A DNA stretch of 64,000 nucleotides from Cololabis saira (GCF_033807715.1 NC_084590.1:4744593-4808592), one strand, 5' to 3'. Positions 22,099-33,845 are shown, numbered from the stretch's first letter. Notes: generated by a model from the letters alone, not told the origin. A program made the numbers and translations.

Positions 22099-22436
22099 TG
22101 TCACGTCTGGTGTATGGTGTGGACCAAAACGCAGGAGAGCAGGAGGCAGGAGTTGCAAAAACCAAGGATTTATTCCAGAAAACCAAAAAACAAAGCGCTG
22201 CTTGGCAGGATCAAAAGAAACTAAACAGGGGTCAAAAACTTTAGCAGGAAAAACGTGGCAGGAAACATGGAGGACAAAACAGTATGGACTGACAGGGATC
22301 AAGGGAATGACAAGACCAGATATACTCAGGGGATAACGAGACATGACGAGACACAGGTGCAGACAATCAGGGCAGATGGTACAAAGGCGAGGCAAAACAG
22401 AAACTGAAAGGCTGGGGGGAATGTCAAACCCTGACA
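22099..22436 (-). repeat. Solo LTR of the family at 16892
   Basis: Shares long stretches with the 16892 LTR (GCGCTGCTTGGCAGGATCAA, ATACTCAGGGGATAACGAGA, CAGGTGCAGACAATCAGGGC). No second LTR or interior is adjacent, consistent with LTR-LTR recombination. The flanks (CTTAT and CTTCG) match only partly. Confidence 0.85.
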
Positions 22437-23644
22437 CTTCGCACCTAAAAATATTGAAATGAACTGAATTTGAACTAGTTCAAAATGAAAATGGTGAACT
22501 ATGAACATGAACTGTTCATTTTTAAACTATGTGAACTGAACTTTGAAGTAGTTCATGAGAAGTATGAACTTGCACAACACTGATGATCTTAAACATCAAG
22601 AAGAACACCACTTTACCGTCAAACATGAACTCAGATGATATCAGCTTCCAATTAAAACCAGACAAGGATCCAACGCTTCCAGCGAGCTACCGCCCAATAT
22701 CCCTTATAAATGTAGATCTCAAAATAATCTGCAAAGCTCTTGCTAAGAATAAGTCTTTCTATTATACACCTGAACCAAACTGGTTTCATAAAGGTTAGAC
22801 AATCTTCCACTAATACACGTAGGCTTATTAATATTATAAACTATTCTAATGTTAACAATTTGGAAACTACAATTATATCTCTAGATGCAGAAAAGGCATT
22901 TGATTTAAACTGGGAATTTTAATGGGCAACTTTGCAAAAAATTTGGATTTGGCTCATCATTTATTAATTGGATAAAGACATTAGTACCTCTCCCAAAGCA
23001 TGTGTAAGGACAAATGATCAAACTTCTTCAAGCTTTAACTTGCAGAGAGGTACGGCTGTCCTCTTTCTCCTTCACTGTTTGCAATATTTATTGAGCCTTT
23101 AGCAGCTGCTATTAGGCAAAATAAGAATATTAAAAGCATAATATGCAAAATTTTAGAAGTATTTATGCTGATGATGTATTACTCTTCTTCCAGAACTCAC
23201 AAACTTCACTCACACAGATAATTACATTTATGGGTGGATTTTCATCCGTATTTGACTACTCTATCAATTGGTCCAAATCCACAGTTATGTGTATTAACTG
23301 CAATTTCCTGAAAATGTCCACTACTAAATTACAGTCAGAAAACATCTGATATTTAAGAGTAAATATCTACATAGGTTGTCAAAGCTAACAAAACTAAATT
23401 ATGTTCAGCTCTTAAAGATAATAGAAGATGATCTCAGCCATTCGAATTCTCTTTCCATTTCACTCATGGGGAGAATTTCCAACATTAAAAGGATGGGTTT
23501 TTAAAATATACACGAAAGTATGAAAAGGTATATATAAAAAAAGCACACTTTAAATATCCACTGGGCTTACATCAAATACATCAAAACACAACAATAAAAA
23601 ACAGTTTTCTGAACTTATCAATATGACTCTGTCCTTCACAGGAT

Positions 23645-24000
23645 AAGTACAATGGATCACTGCAAAAACTCTAAATCTTAACAAGAATATTTGTCTTATT
23701 TCTAGTTAAAATAATTCATTTTAGTAAAAAATCTCATTACACTTAAAACAAAACTCATCACTGTCAAAAGACAACAATTTTCACCTGTTTCAAGTAGATT
23801 TTCACTTGAAATAAGTAGAAAAATCTACCGGTCGAACAAGATTTTTTTGCTTGTAATGAGAAGATAAATCTTCAGGCAAATCTGGCAGATTGTTCTACTT
23901 ATTTCAAGTGAAAATTTACCTGAAACAGGTGAAAATTGTCAAATAAGTTGTTTTTCTGATGTTATTTTTCTGGTGATGACTCTAAATGTGGAAATAGCAG
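23645..24000. mobile_element. MITE-like inverted-repeat segment
   Basis: Arms near 23787 (TTCACCTGTTTCAAGTAGATT) and near 23890-23940 (CTACTTATTTCAAGTGAAAA, CCTGAAACAGGTGAAAATTG) are inverted copies of each other, giving a large imperfect hairpin. The left part begins ATCACTGCAAAAACTC. The outer ends were not fixed. Confidence 0.55.
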
Positions 24001-24054
24001 TAAAACCACATTCATTGATGAAATGACATAAGGGATGGAAAGGGGGGATGGCAG

Positions 24055-24262
24055 TTTTACAGGGGATGATTTTGACAGTTTTTATTTCAGGAGGGGGTGA
24101 TTTTGACAGTTTTTATTTCAGGGGTGGATGATTTTGACAGTTTTTATTTCAGGAGGGGGTGATTTTGACAGTTTTTATTTCAGGAGGGGGTGATTTTGAC
24201 CGTTTTTATTTCAGGGGGGGATGATTTTGACCGTTTTTATTTCAGGGGGGGATGCCATCCAT
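24055..24262. repeat. Minisatellite, period about 33 bp, 6 copies
   Basis: The unit GATGATTTTGACAGTTTTTA plus TTTCAGGAGGGG is repeated about six times. The last two copies change GACAG to GACCG. Confidence 0.9.
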
Positions 24263-24764
24263 CCCCCCTCACCCCCCCTCAACTCCAGAACTGCTTTTAA
24301 GGAGCAGTAGCCAGTCTTTCTGACTTGTGTGCAGGGTGCAAACACACGTTGTTTTATTTTGCAAGTAGCTTTGGTGACGTAGCCCAGAGGTCCTCCTTTG
24401 CGACGACGTGATTGGCTCGATTATACCGTTCCTCTTCTCTGATTGGCTCGACGATACCGTTCCTCTTCTCTGATTGGCTCGCCGATACCAGTTCCTCTCC
24501 TCTGATTGGCTCCCGGCCCCAGCGCAGTTCCGCCAGCCGTGTGTTTGTGTTGTGGCTGTTTGGTTCAGTGTCAGTAGAGAGAGCTCTCCGGACCAGAGCA
24601 CGAGTCTGGGACTAAACACACTGGCACTGTTAAGTGCGTCCGTTCATAAAGGTAGTTGCTTACAAATTCTTCTTGAAAAGGTCACAAATATGTCGTTTTT
24701 TATCCTAGCAGGGGGGACAGTTATCAGCCAGCTAGCCAGTTAGCGCTGCTAGCGGCCAGTGTAA

Positions 24765-24897
24765 AGGGCTTGATTTATGGTTCAGCGTTACACCGACGCA
24801 GAGCCTACGGCGTAGGGTACTCGGCGACGCGCACCGTACCCTGTGCGTCGCCGCGTACCTTACGCCGTCGATTTAACGCGGGAGCAGAAATCAGGCT
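24765..24897. mobile_element. Small Harbinger-like MITE
   Basis: The element is 133 bp, flanked by TAA on both sides (24762-24764 and 24898-24900), with ends AGGGCTTGATTTATGG and a diverged inverse ...AAATCAGGCT. Its interior is a GC-rich near-palindrome around CCTACGGCGTAGGGTAC. The 3 bp TAA duplication fits PIF/Harbinger. Related copies are at 32593 and near 55885. Confidence 0.7.
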
Positions 24898-25541
24898 TAA
24901 CTTCAGGTTAGCCAGTAGCTGGTGTTTTGTTGACTTGACAGTTGATCCAGTTGTTATCTGAGGGGGTTTCTGGTGGGGGAGGATAGGAACCAGGGGCAGG
25001 GATCCAAACTGTTGCTGTAGTTGGGTAGACAGCATCAGTAGAGGAATGGAGACACAGCTTGTCCCTCCTGTTGATAGGTATTGCCACCTTTCAGAAATAG
25101 AAATAAGGGACACCCCGATTTCAGCAGCGCAGGAGCCAAAAAAAGGGATATCGCCAAAACTTCTAAACTGCATAGAAATGTCTTTATTTTATATGAAAAA
25201 ACTAGTTTAAAGTGCTTTAATAGCATTGAACTTGCATGACTGTACAGACAGACAACCATACTAGCAACTGAAATAGACTCCTATGCTATGAATGTCCACC
25301 AAGATGCCAAGATGTAGAATATACAGGGGAAGAATATGGTGTAAAAGTTAATTTATTTCAATAATTCAACTTAAAAGGTGAAACTAATACATGTATATTA
25401 CATAGTCTCATTACAGGCAAAGCAAGTTATGTTAAGCCTTTATTTGTTATAATTTTGATGATTGAATTGTTTATTGAGTTCATAATATATTCTAATTTTT
25501 TTTAATTTTTTTTATTTGGGGTTTTCATAACCTGTGAGCCA

Positions 25542-25917
25542 TACAGGACTGTCTCAGAAAATTAGAATATTGTGATTTTCTGTAATGCAATTACAAAAAC
25601 TAAAATGTCCTATACAGGATTCATTACAAATCAACTGAAATATTGCAAGCCTTTTATTATTTTAATATTGCTGATCATGGTTTACAGCTTAAGAAAACTC
25701 AAATATCCTATCTCAAAAAATTTGAATATTCTGGGAATTTTAATCTTAAACTGTAAACCATAATCAGCAATATTAAAATAATTAATGGCTTGCAATATTT
25801 CTGTTGATTTGTAATGAATCCAGAATGTATGACATTTTTCTTTTTTTTTTTTTAATTGCATTACAGAAAATAAAGAACTTTATCAAAATATTCTAATTTT
25901 CTGAGACAGTCCTGTAA
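25542..25917. mobile_element. Palindromic TA-flanked MITE (TACAGGACTGTCTCAG family)
   Basis: Ends TACAGGACTGTCTCAGAAAA and TTTTCTGAGACAGTCCTGTA are perfect inverted repeats, and most of the element is one long palindrome centred near 25700. TA at the edges and the structure suggest a Tc1/mariner-type MITE. Other copies are at 27054 (half), 34590 and 38796. Confidence 0.85.
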
Positions 25918-25919
25918 GG

Positions 25920-26123
25920 CAGTGTTTCCCAACCCTGGTCCTCGAGGCACCCCTATCCTGCATGTTTTAGACGTTTCCCTGCACCAACACACCTGATTCT
26001 AATTAATGGTCCTAATTAGCTTGTCACCAAGGTCTGCACAGCTCTGTTGATGACACACGTACTTTTATCACGGTGTGCTGAAGCAGGGAAACCTGCCTCG
26101 AGGACCAGGGTTGGGAAACACTG
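25920..26123. mobile_element. hAT-type MITE with perfect 8 bp duplication
   Basis: Ends CAGTGTTTCCCAACCCTGG and CCAGGGTTGGGAAACACTG. The flanks are CTGTAAGG on both sides (25912-25919 and 26124-26131). It landed on the boundary between the two duplicated segments. Confidence 0.92.
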
Positions 26124-26427
26124 CTGTAAGGGACACCCCGTTTTCAGCAGCGCAGGCGCCAAAAAAATGAAATCCCCAAAACTTCTAAACTGCATAGAAA
26201 TGTGTTTATTTTATATGAAAAAACTAAATGCTTTGATTAAAGTTTACAGTGTTTTAATAGCATTGAACTTGCATGACTGCACAGACAGACAACCATACTA
26301 GCAACTGAAATAGACTCCTATTCTATGTACGTCCACACCTGCCAAGATGTAGAATATACAGGTGAAGAATATGGTGTAAAAGTTCATTTATTTCAATAAT
26401 TCAACTTAAAAGGTGAAACTAATACAT

Positions 26428-26785
26428 TATGTGAACTTAACGAAGTGGAAAGTGAATCACATTTTCTGTTATATTGCCCTCTGTATGATGAACTGAGAAT
26501 TCCATTATTTACTGAAATGTCTGTTAAAAACCCAGAAATGTTCTGGTGCTCTGACGATGATAGAATGGACGGGTTGTTTAACTTCAATGTTTTTAAGTTG
26601 GCTCATTTTGTTTCTGAAGCCTGGATAAAGCGTCAGGATTGTTTATATGTTTAATTGGTACAGGGTCTGTTGCCTGGCTTTCATTTGCTTTATGTTCCTT
26701 TTTCTTTTTTTGGTGTCTTTTAAGCCCACTCGGGCTGGGCACTTCATGTGCATGACACGTAAATAAAAACTTCCATCAATCAATC
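26428..26785 (+). mobile_element. LINE 3' end inserted in the second duplicate
   Basis: Compared with the first duplicate, which has CTAATACATGTATATTAC uninterrupted, this copy contains an insert flanked by AATACAT on both sides. An open frame (to 26655) encodes a LINE C-terminal cysteine/histidine region (ESHFLLYCPLYDELR). A 3' UTR ends with ATCA repeats. The LINE clade is not assigned. Confidence 0.85.
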
Positions 26786-27053
26786 AATACATGTATATTA
26801 CATAGTCTCATTACAAGCAAAGCAAGATATGTTAAGCCTTTATTTGTTATAATTTTGATGATTGAATTGTTTATTGAGTTCATAATATATTCACATTTTT
26901 TTAGATTTCTTTATTTGGGGTTTTCATAAACTGTGAGCCATAATCACCCAAATTATAACAAATAAAGGCTTGAAATATCTCACTTTGCATGTAGTGGGAA
27001 ATAATACATTTGTTTCACCTTACGTTGAATTTACTACGAATGAAGTTTAGCAA

Positions 27054-27109
27054 TACAGGACTGTCTCAGAAAATTAGAATATTGTGATAAAGTTCTTTAT
27101 TTTCTGTAA

Positions 27110-27151
<42 letters not shown>

Positions 27152-27311
27152 TCATACATTCTGGATTCATTACAAATCAACTGAAATATTGCAAGCCTTT
27201 TATTATTTTAATATTGCTGATTATTGCTTACAGTTTAAGATTAAGATTCCCAGAATATTCTAATTTTTTGAGATAGGATATTTGAGTTTTCTTAAGCTGT
27301 AAGTCATGATT
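27054..27311. mobile_element. Half copy of the TACAGGACTGTCTCAG MITE
   Basis: The left terminal repeat and palindrome centre are present, with an A run at 27119-27149. The right arm is missing after about 27311, where unrelated sequence begins. Confidence 0.8.
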
Positions 27312-27600
27312 TGGTCATGGGCAGGTAGCACAGGTGACCTCTCTCTGTAGACAGCGTGAGTGGAAACAGCCGTTGATCTTGTGGCGGGCAGAGATGCTCC
27401 GTAGCAGTCCAGGATTACTCCCTCACAGGCACTCCTGCCCCACTTCTGTTGGTCTCTCCGAGGACTTTTGTCCACCTGTATTGTCCATAATTCATTTAGA
27501 GATGCTGGAGTTAGGAACATGTCCCTGTAGCCACATCTAAAAACTCCCACCCTATTCCTATTTTCTATTCCACCCCACTTCCCAGGGACCTCGCACTCCC
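27312..27600 (-). other. Unrecognised open frame, minus strand
   Basis: The minus strand stays open from 27550 into the MITE (first ATG at 27550, MGVFRCGYRDMFL...). Composition is more protein-like than the surroundings, but I do not recognise a domain. It fuses into transposon sequence at its C-terminal end, which argues against an intact gene. A broken retrocopy or transposon part is possible. Confidence 0.3.
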
Positions 27601-27929
27601 GTCGGTGATCAAAGCGTCATCCTTCTCATTCTCAGTTTTTTTTCCTGCTCTGCATCCTTCATTTCAACTGGATTTTATTTATTTTTTTTCTCGTTGTGAG
27701 CTGGTCTTTTTAAAAAAGCTCAATTAGCTGCTTTCACATGTAAACACGTTTCTGTAATCACAGATACTCATAACAAACTTTTTTTTTTTTAAGTGCTTAC
27801 ATTTCCACTGTAATACCTCCAGGCAGAACAGACTCCAAAGCAGCATGGCTGATGGCAGCTTCAGGTGTATAGGTCATATTGCCACAGAAGAGGAAATGTT
27901 TTATTAAGAGACAAATCAGTAAGAGTTTG

Positions 27930-28485
27930 TACGGAAGAGTATTAGGGCCAGGCAGGAGAAAAATATAAATAATATTTTATTAGGGCCAGGCAGGAGAAAA
28001 ATTAAAGTAATATTTTAGAGGAGAAAGGTTTTTTTTCATTATGCACGAATTATGCATAAAAAGTCGAAATTTCGAGAAAAAAGTTGAAAAGTCGAGATTA
28101 ATGTTGAAGTAGAATTTCGAGAAAAATGTCGAGGAAAAAAGTTGAAATGTTGAGAAAAAAGACGAAATGTCCAGAAAAAAGTCAAATTTTAAGAAAAAAG
28201 TCGAAATGTCGAGAAAAAAGTCAAAATTTTAAGAAAAAAGTCGAAATGTCGAGAAAAAAGTCGAAAAGTCGAGATTAATGTTGAAGTACAATGTCGAGAA
28301 AAATGACGAAATGTCGAGAAAAAAGTCGAAATGTCGAAATTTAGACTTTTTTCTCGAAATTGTATTTCAACATTAATTTCGACTTCTTTCTCGACATTTC
28401 AACTTTTTTCTCGAAGTGCACAATAAAAAAAAATCTTCCACTCTCAAATTTTTTTTCTCTTGTCAGGCCCTAATACTCTTCCGTA
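27930..28485. mobile_element. TIR element with GTCGAAATGTCGAG tandem interior
   Basis: Ends TACGGAAGAGTATTAGGGCC (27930) and GGCCCTAATACTCTTCCGTA (to 28485) are inverted repeats. The interior has a 38 bp duplication next to the left end, many 19-20 bp units of the GTCGAAATGTCGAGAAAAAA type (28060-28340), then the inverse units (28345-28415), so the core can fold into a long hairpin. No coding sequence. Confidence 0.8.
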
Positions 28486-29691
<1,206 letters not shown>

Positions 29692-29971
29692 TAAGAACAG
29701 AAAACCCCTTTTTTTTAATTATTCATCTTTTCAGAATGTTAAAAAAAAAGTGATATTGTTATATGTGATGTTAATCTGCAATCCCAGTTCCACGCCATTT
29801 GAAAAACAATGATAAAAGGACTATTTAAAAGTAAGCCAGGCTTACTTTTAGTATCATACCTTTTTACAACTTAAATTTGATCTTTTGACATCTTTTGACC
29901 TAACATCTGTAAATCCCCTAAACACGAAATTTTCCAGGATTTTATTTGACATGACTTTGTTGTTCTCACAG

Positions 29972-30026
29972 GGAACAGTCGTACATGGAAAGTGTCGTGA
30001 CTTTCCTGCAGGATGTGGTTCCTCAA
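29972..30026 (+). CDS. bcas3: bcas3 coding exon (about residues 24-42)
   Basis: A 55 bp exon bounded by TTCTCACAG and GTAAGT. It completes a threonine codon from the previous exon and encodes EQSYMESVVTFLQDVVPQ, one of the most conserved pieces of the BCAS3 N-terminus, just before the propeller. The intron between the two exons is only 281 bp, in contrast with the large transposon-filled introns further on. It ends in phase 0. Length, phase and sequence all agree with the family. Confidence 0.95.
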
Positions 30027-30273
30027 GTAAGTTTCCTCTACCACCACACTATTAAAGTGATTTTTAACCATCTGAGCCACATCAATAAATAAAAACAAAA
30101 CAAAGAAGACACACAACTCGTATGTGAGACATACAGTGGTTTGAATGACACAGTGTCTGTTTAAAACAGTTGTTTTTAGAGCAACGGGTTCTGCAGCTCC
30201 TCCACTGCGCTCCACCGACGTTCTTCAGGCTGTGCCTTATTTCAGTTCTTTCCCACAGGTTTGAGCTAACGTG

Positions 30274-30660
30274 TTAATGTGCGTTTTTAAAAACCCGAAT
30301 ATGAGCCCTGGGTTACTCCTTTTAAAACCCGAAAATTCGGTCATGTAAACATCAAAAGGAACATGAATTTGTTTTCTGCACATGCTCTGTTCACAAGGAA
30401 TCCTGGTCTTTTGAGTCCAGGAAGTTCTTATAAACACGGAGAAACACAAGACCAGGAGGAGACTAATCACTTCATAAATGTAATGAAGGATATGAACATT
30501 TCTGCATTTGTAGACGGTAGAAAGTACCGGGATAGAAGATTTACAAGAAGGTGAGAGAAAAGTTGCGCGGACCAGCATTTGGATACAGGAAGAAGAAGTA
30601 GAAATGACGGGAATTGCGTCATGACGTTCTCCACGCGTCGCTGGTTTGATCCAGATATCC
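30274..30660. mobile_element. Truncated copy of the element at 53878
   Basis: Shares GAGCCCTGGGTTACTCCTTT, GGAATCCTGGTCTTTTGAGT and GTCGCTGGTTTGATCCAGAT with 53878-54500. Both terminal repeats are missing or incomplete. It is directly followed by the repeat at 30674. Confidence 0.8.
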
Positions 30661-30673
30661 CAAAATGTCCCAA

Positions 30674-31060
30674 TTGCGCCAAAATGACACAATTAATTCA
30701 AAATGGCCGACTTCCTGTTCAGTTTCGGCCATGGCGCCAAGAGACTTTTCTTTAAGTTGCAACATGATACAGGTGTGTAGCGATTTTCGTGCATGTACGT
30801 CAAACCGTATTGTGGGGCTTGAGGCACAAAGTTTTCTAGGGGGCGCTGTTGAGCCATTAGGCCACGCCCATTAATGCAAACCATTAAATATCACATTTGT
30901 CGCCAGGCCTGGCTTGCTTGCAAAATTTGTTGACTTTTGGGGCATGTTTGAGGGGGGCAAAAAGGCCCTCATTTCGTTCGGAAAAATAAAAATGAGGAAA
31001 AAAAAAAAATTCCTACAGATACAATAGGGCCTTCGCACTGTCAGTGCTCGGGCCCTAATT
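30674..31060. repeat. Copy of the 13966-14340 dispersed repeat
   Basis: Shares TTGCGCCAAAATGACAC, AAAATGGCCGACTTCCTGTT and GTGCTCGGGCCCTAAT, over about 385 bp with scattered differences. Open frames on either strand (63-69 codons) occur in both copies but look incidental. Confidence 0.85.
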
Positions 31061-31368
31061 AATTCAGAATCTTCAGCTGTTTGTTATACCAAAGTGACCA
31101 CAATGTGTGCATAAAAAATATTTAGAAAACACTTTAGGATACACTCATGATGCAAAAAAACATTAAATTGATGATTAAAAATTATCCCTGAATACAGATC
31201 AAAATGGAAAGTTGTGTGGGCTTAGCCTGGAATAATATCCGCTAGCACTAAAACACATCCTGTTACCATTAAATGGACTGTCACACATGTGTCTTGGAAT
31301 CTCACAATGTTCACATGTGTTGTGGTGTAAATACTGTCTACACTTCTTTTTTATCTGTCAAATTGCAG

Positions 31369-31444
31369 GCTTATACTGGGGCTCTACCCACAGATGAAAA
31401 GGAGAAGATCATCTGGGTTCGCTTTGAGAAAGCTGACATCAGTG
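31369..31444 (+). CDS. bcas3: bcas3 coding exon (about residues 43-68)
   Basis: A 76 bp exon following AATTGCAG and ending before GTAAGC. Encodes AYTGALPTDEKEKIIWVRFE and then KADIS, with a split aspartate codon completed by the next exon (phase 1). The IIWVRFEKAD stretch corresponds to the first beta-strands of the predicted propeller. The preceding 1,342 bp intron contains two dispersed elements (30274 and 30674). Confidence 0.95.
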
Positions 31445-31569
31445 GTAAGCTTTTAAACAGACAGCAATTCTGACACATTAGATCCTAATATGTCAGATAT
31501 CATCTTTGATTGGAGTCTCCTGTAACTCTTTCATGGGGTGGGCGCGCTGGGGGGGAAAGCACCTGCCCT

Positions 31570-32216
31570 TACACCGTGTCCTAACGACTATCACGTCGCA
31601 CTGCGTTACATCGGACGCTCCCTGTCCACACTGAAACCGTTATGGGCCCCCACGTTATTTTTATTGACAGCTGAAACTCACCTTTTACTCACTGCACTAC
31701 CCGCCCGTGAGCTCCTAAAGTGGCAGCACCTCGCGACGCGCTGGAATCCGCGCAGCTCAGCGAGGTCAACGGACGAGACGAAGCGAGCGTGACTCCCATT
31801 GGTCAGTCTCTCGCTAAGCAGAAACTGGTTATCACATTAATGATTAAGGTAAATGAAAAAGACACAAGCTTTAGATAATAAGTGGTGAAACTTCCAGCTC
31901 CCTGTCCATCTCCCTCCAGCAGCTGCCACTTTATTGAGGTTTTTGTAGTGAAATGAGGAGGTATCATAGAGATAACTTCTCATTTCAACTAACTGGATCA
32001 GCCGTTCCTCATCCGTGACCGTTTCCTACAGCGCTTTTCACCGGCTTTCAACGCCAGCGGCAGGAAGAAAATAGAAGCAGGACGTCCGAGAAATTTTCAG
32101 CTCAAAACGGCACGCCGCGTCGCTCGCGGCCAGTTAGGACAGTCCAATAGAAAATAAAGCAATGGAATTGATTTTGTCGCTGACGCTCGCTTGCATCGCA
32201 TGCAGTTAGGACACCA
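31570..32216. mobile_element. Putative inverted-repeat element, GC-rich
   Basis: Ends ACACCGTGTCCTAAC (31571) and GTTAGGACACCA (to 32216) are inverted. GTTAGGACAGTCCAAT near 32133 is a further internal copy. The interior is CpG-rich (GCGACGCGCTGGAATCCGCG) and could be mistaken for a CpG island. No protein is recognised. Confidence 0.55.
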
Positions 32217-32233
32217 AAGACAAAGAGAGCTCA

Positions 32234-32933
32234 GGCCCTGTTTACGCGTAGCAAAAACGGTGTTGTTTTCATGCGTTTTGGCCATTCTTTAACACGAAAA
32301 CGGAGCTCAAAGTCACCAAAAACCATCATTTCTGAAAACTCCGGCCAAAGTGGAGATTTGCAAAAACTCTGTCTTCACGTTTGCTTGTAAACGGAGGGAA
32401 ACGGACATTTAGGCTTCAGAACGTCACATTATGAGACAGAAACGTCACCAGCGTCACGTGTGCCACCTGTGTTTACAATTAGTTTGGCCACCGTCAATAT
32501 TTTCTTGTATTTTACCTATTTTATATTCTAACGTCACACTTAAAAGTAACTCCACTTCTCTGTCACTCCAAACTCTTGTTCCGTCTTGGAAGTAAAGCCT
32601 GAATTATGGTCCTGCGATAAATCGCCGCGTACCCTACGCCGTAGGCTCTGCGTTGGTGTAACGCGGAACCATAAATCAGCCTTTACTGGAAGTTACTCGT
32701 GTCATTTGTTGACGTTTTTTCCAGGATTCTGATTGGCTAGCATGACTTTATCTTCTCGTTACACTGCCCCCTGTAGGTTTGGCTGCTCATAGCACCTTAA
32801 CAGCTTATTTATGCGGGTTTGTGTAAATGAAGAGATTTTGAAAACGATCTTGTGTAAATGATGGTATTTTTCAAAACGTAGAGGGGGAAATATCCGTTTT
32901 TGTAAATACCCGGCTATGTGTAAACGTGGCCTC
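32234..32933. mobile_element. TIR element related to the one at 55564
   Basis: Left end GGCCCTGTTTACGCGTAGC and right end CGGCTATGTGTAAACGTGGC are inverted. Internal blocks (TGGAGATTTGCAAAAACTC, CAGAACGTCACATTATG, GGGGGAAATATCCGTTTTTG) have counterparts in 55564-56134. It contains a small palindromic MITE at 32593. Confidence 0.75.
32593..32685. mobile_element. Compact palindromic MITE, about 90 bp
   Basis: TAAAGCCTGAATTATGG and CCATAAATCAGCCTTTA are its inverted ends. The core CCCTACGCCGTAGGCTCTGCG is shared with the elements at 24765 and near 55885. Confidence 0.75.
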
Positions 32934-32976
32934 AGTTTCAGTTAAATGTATTTTTAAAAAGTAAGAATATCAATCA

Positions 32977-33331
32977 GGCAGCACGGTGTCTTGGTGGTTA
33001 TCTCTGTTGCCTCACAGCAAGAAGGTTCCCGGTTTGACTCCATGGCCCGGCAGGGTCTTTCTGTGTGGAGTTTGCATGTTCTCCCCTCCGGTTACTCCGG
33101 TTTCCTCCCACAGTCCAAAACAGGCTAGTAGGTTGATTGGTGATTCCAAATTGCCTGTAGGTGTGAGTGTGAGTGTGAGTGTGTTTGTAAATATGTGTCC
33201 CTGTGACGGAGTGGTGACCTGTCCAGGGTGAACTCCTGCCTCTCACCTGAAAATGATCTGGGATAGACTCCAGCAGACCCCCGTCACCCTGCAAAGGATA
33301 TAGCAGGTATAGAAAATGGATGGATGGATGG
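32977..33331 (+). mobile_element. tRNA-derived SINE with 14 bp target duplication
   Basis: The sequence GGCAGCACGGTGTCTTGGTG followed by GGTTATCTCTGTTGCCTCAC and a weak B box (GGTTTGACTCC at about 33030) fits a pol III tRNA-like head. The body contains GTGTGGAGTTTGCATGTTCT and TCCTCCCACAGTCCAAAA, found in many fish genomes. The tail is ATGG repeats. AAGAATATCAATCA flanks it exactly at 32963-32976 and 33332-33345. Confidence 0.92.
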
Positions 33332-33845
33332 AAGAATATCAATCAATTGCTTAGAAAAGCTGCCTAAAAACCAAGACAATTCAATTAAGTGTGTATGAAA
33401 ATAAAATACAAAAACAAACAAGGATTAAAAGGCACATAAAAAGTCCCAATCGGTCCCGTCTTTAAAGGATATTGCACACTCAGGTCGTCCGGTCCTTGTG
33501 CACTATGTCAAGTTAGTGGATGGACGTCCAACGGTTCCTGCATTATTTACCATGAAACAGGAAGTGCATGGTTTTGTAATACCAATGAAAAAAATCCAAA
33601 TCATGTATTCGTCCCAGGGAAGGGAGGCTTAAGAATCGCAACCATTTCACAGAAGCACACATTTCAGACACTGCAACTTACAGTGTATTCTGAAGTTTAT
33701 AACTCTGTATAGAAAATAGGAAAATTATAATTGATTGCTGTGTTTCTGGCTTACTTTGTCCAATCAACTTCAAACTTAACACAAACAATGTCCACCTCGT
33801 TCTCATCAATTCCTGTTAGTTTCACTCAGTCAAATGGTACAATTA

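Larger units (their letters stand above)
21041..22582. mobile_element. hAT-like element inserted in the L1-type LINE
   Basis: Ends are CAGTGTTGTGCA at 21041 and TGCACAACACTG at 22582. The perfect 8 bp target duplication ATGATCTT is at 21033-21040 and 22583-22590. It carries a BED zinc-finger remnant but no transposase core. A MITE (21847) and a solo LTR (22099) have inserted into it. Confidence 0.92.
20880..23640 (+). mobile_element. L1-type LINE, split by a hAT-like element
   Basis: Left part (20880-21040) encodes LRNNKAPGPDGFPAEFYKEF, an L1-clade RT motif. After the 1.54 kb insertion the right part has SYRPISLINVDLKIICKALA, DAEKAFD, RGTRQGCPLSPSLFA (partly frame-shifted) and the catalytic YADD at 23164-23175, then MGRISNIKRM near 23465. 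Several stops and indels break it. The 5' half with the endonuclease is absent. Confidence 0.85.
25106..27311. repeat. Tandem duplication of a roughly 1 kb segment
   Basis: The segment beginning GGGACACCCCG, with CCAAAACTTCTAAACTGCAT, starts at 25106 and again at about 26130. Each copy is followed in the same order by GTGAAACTAATACAT, GTTATAATTTTGATGATTG, and the TACAGGACTGTCTCAG MITE (25542 and 27054). The second copy has gained a LINE tail (26428-26785). The first is followed by an inserted hAT MITE (25920-26123). Confidence 0.85.

Noticed and set aside
31538..31792. CpG-rich stretch as a promoter island
   Set aside because: It lies inside an inverted-repeat element and inside a bcas3 intron, with no exon start nearby.
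33020..33060. tRNA gene
   Set aside because: Only the tRNA-like head of a SINE: the cloverleaf is not complete, and a SINE body, tail and target duplication follow.
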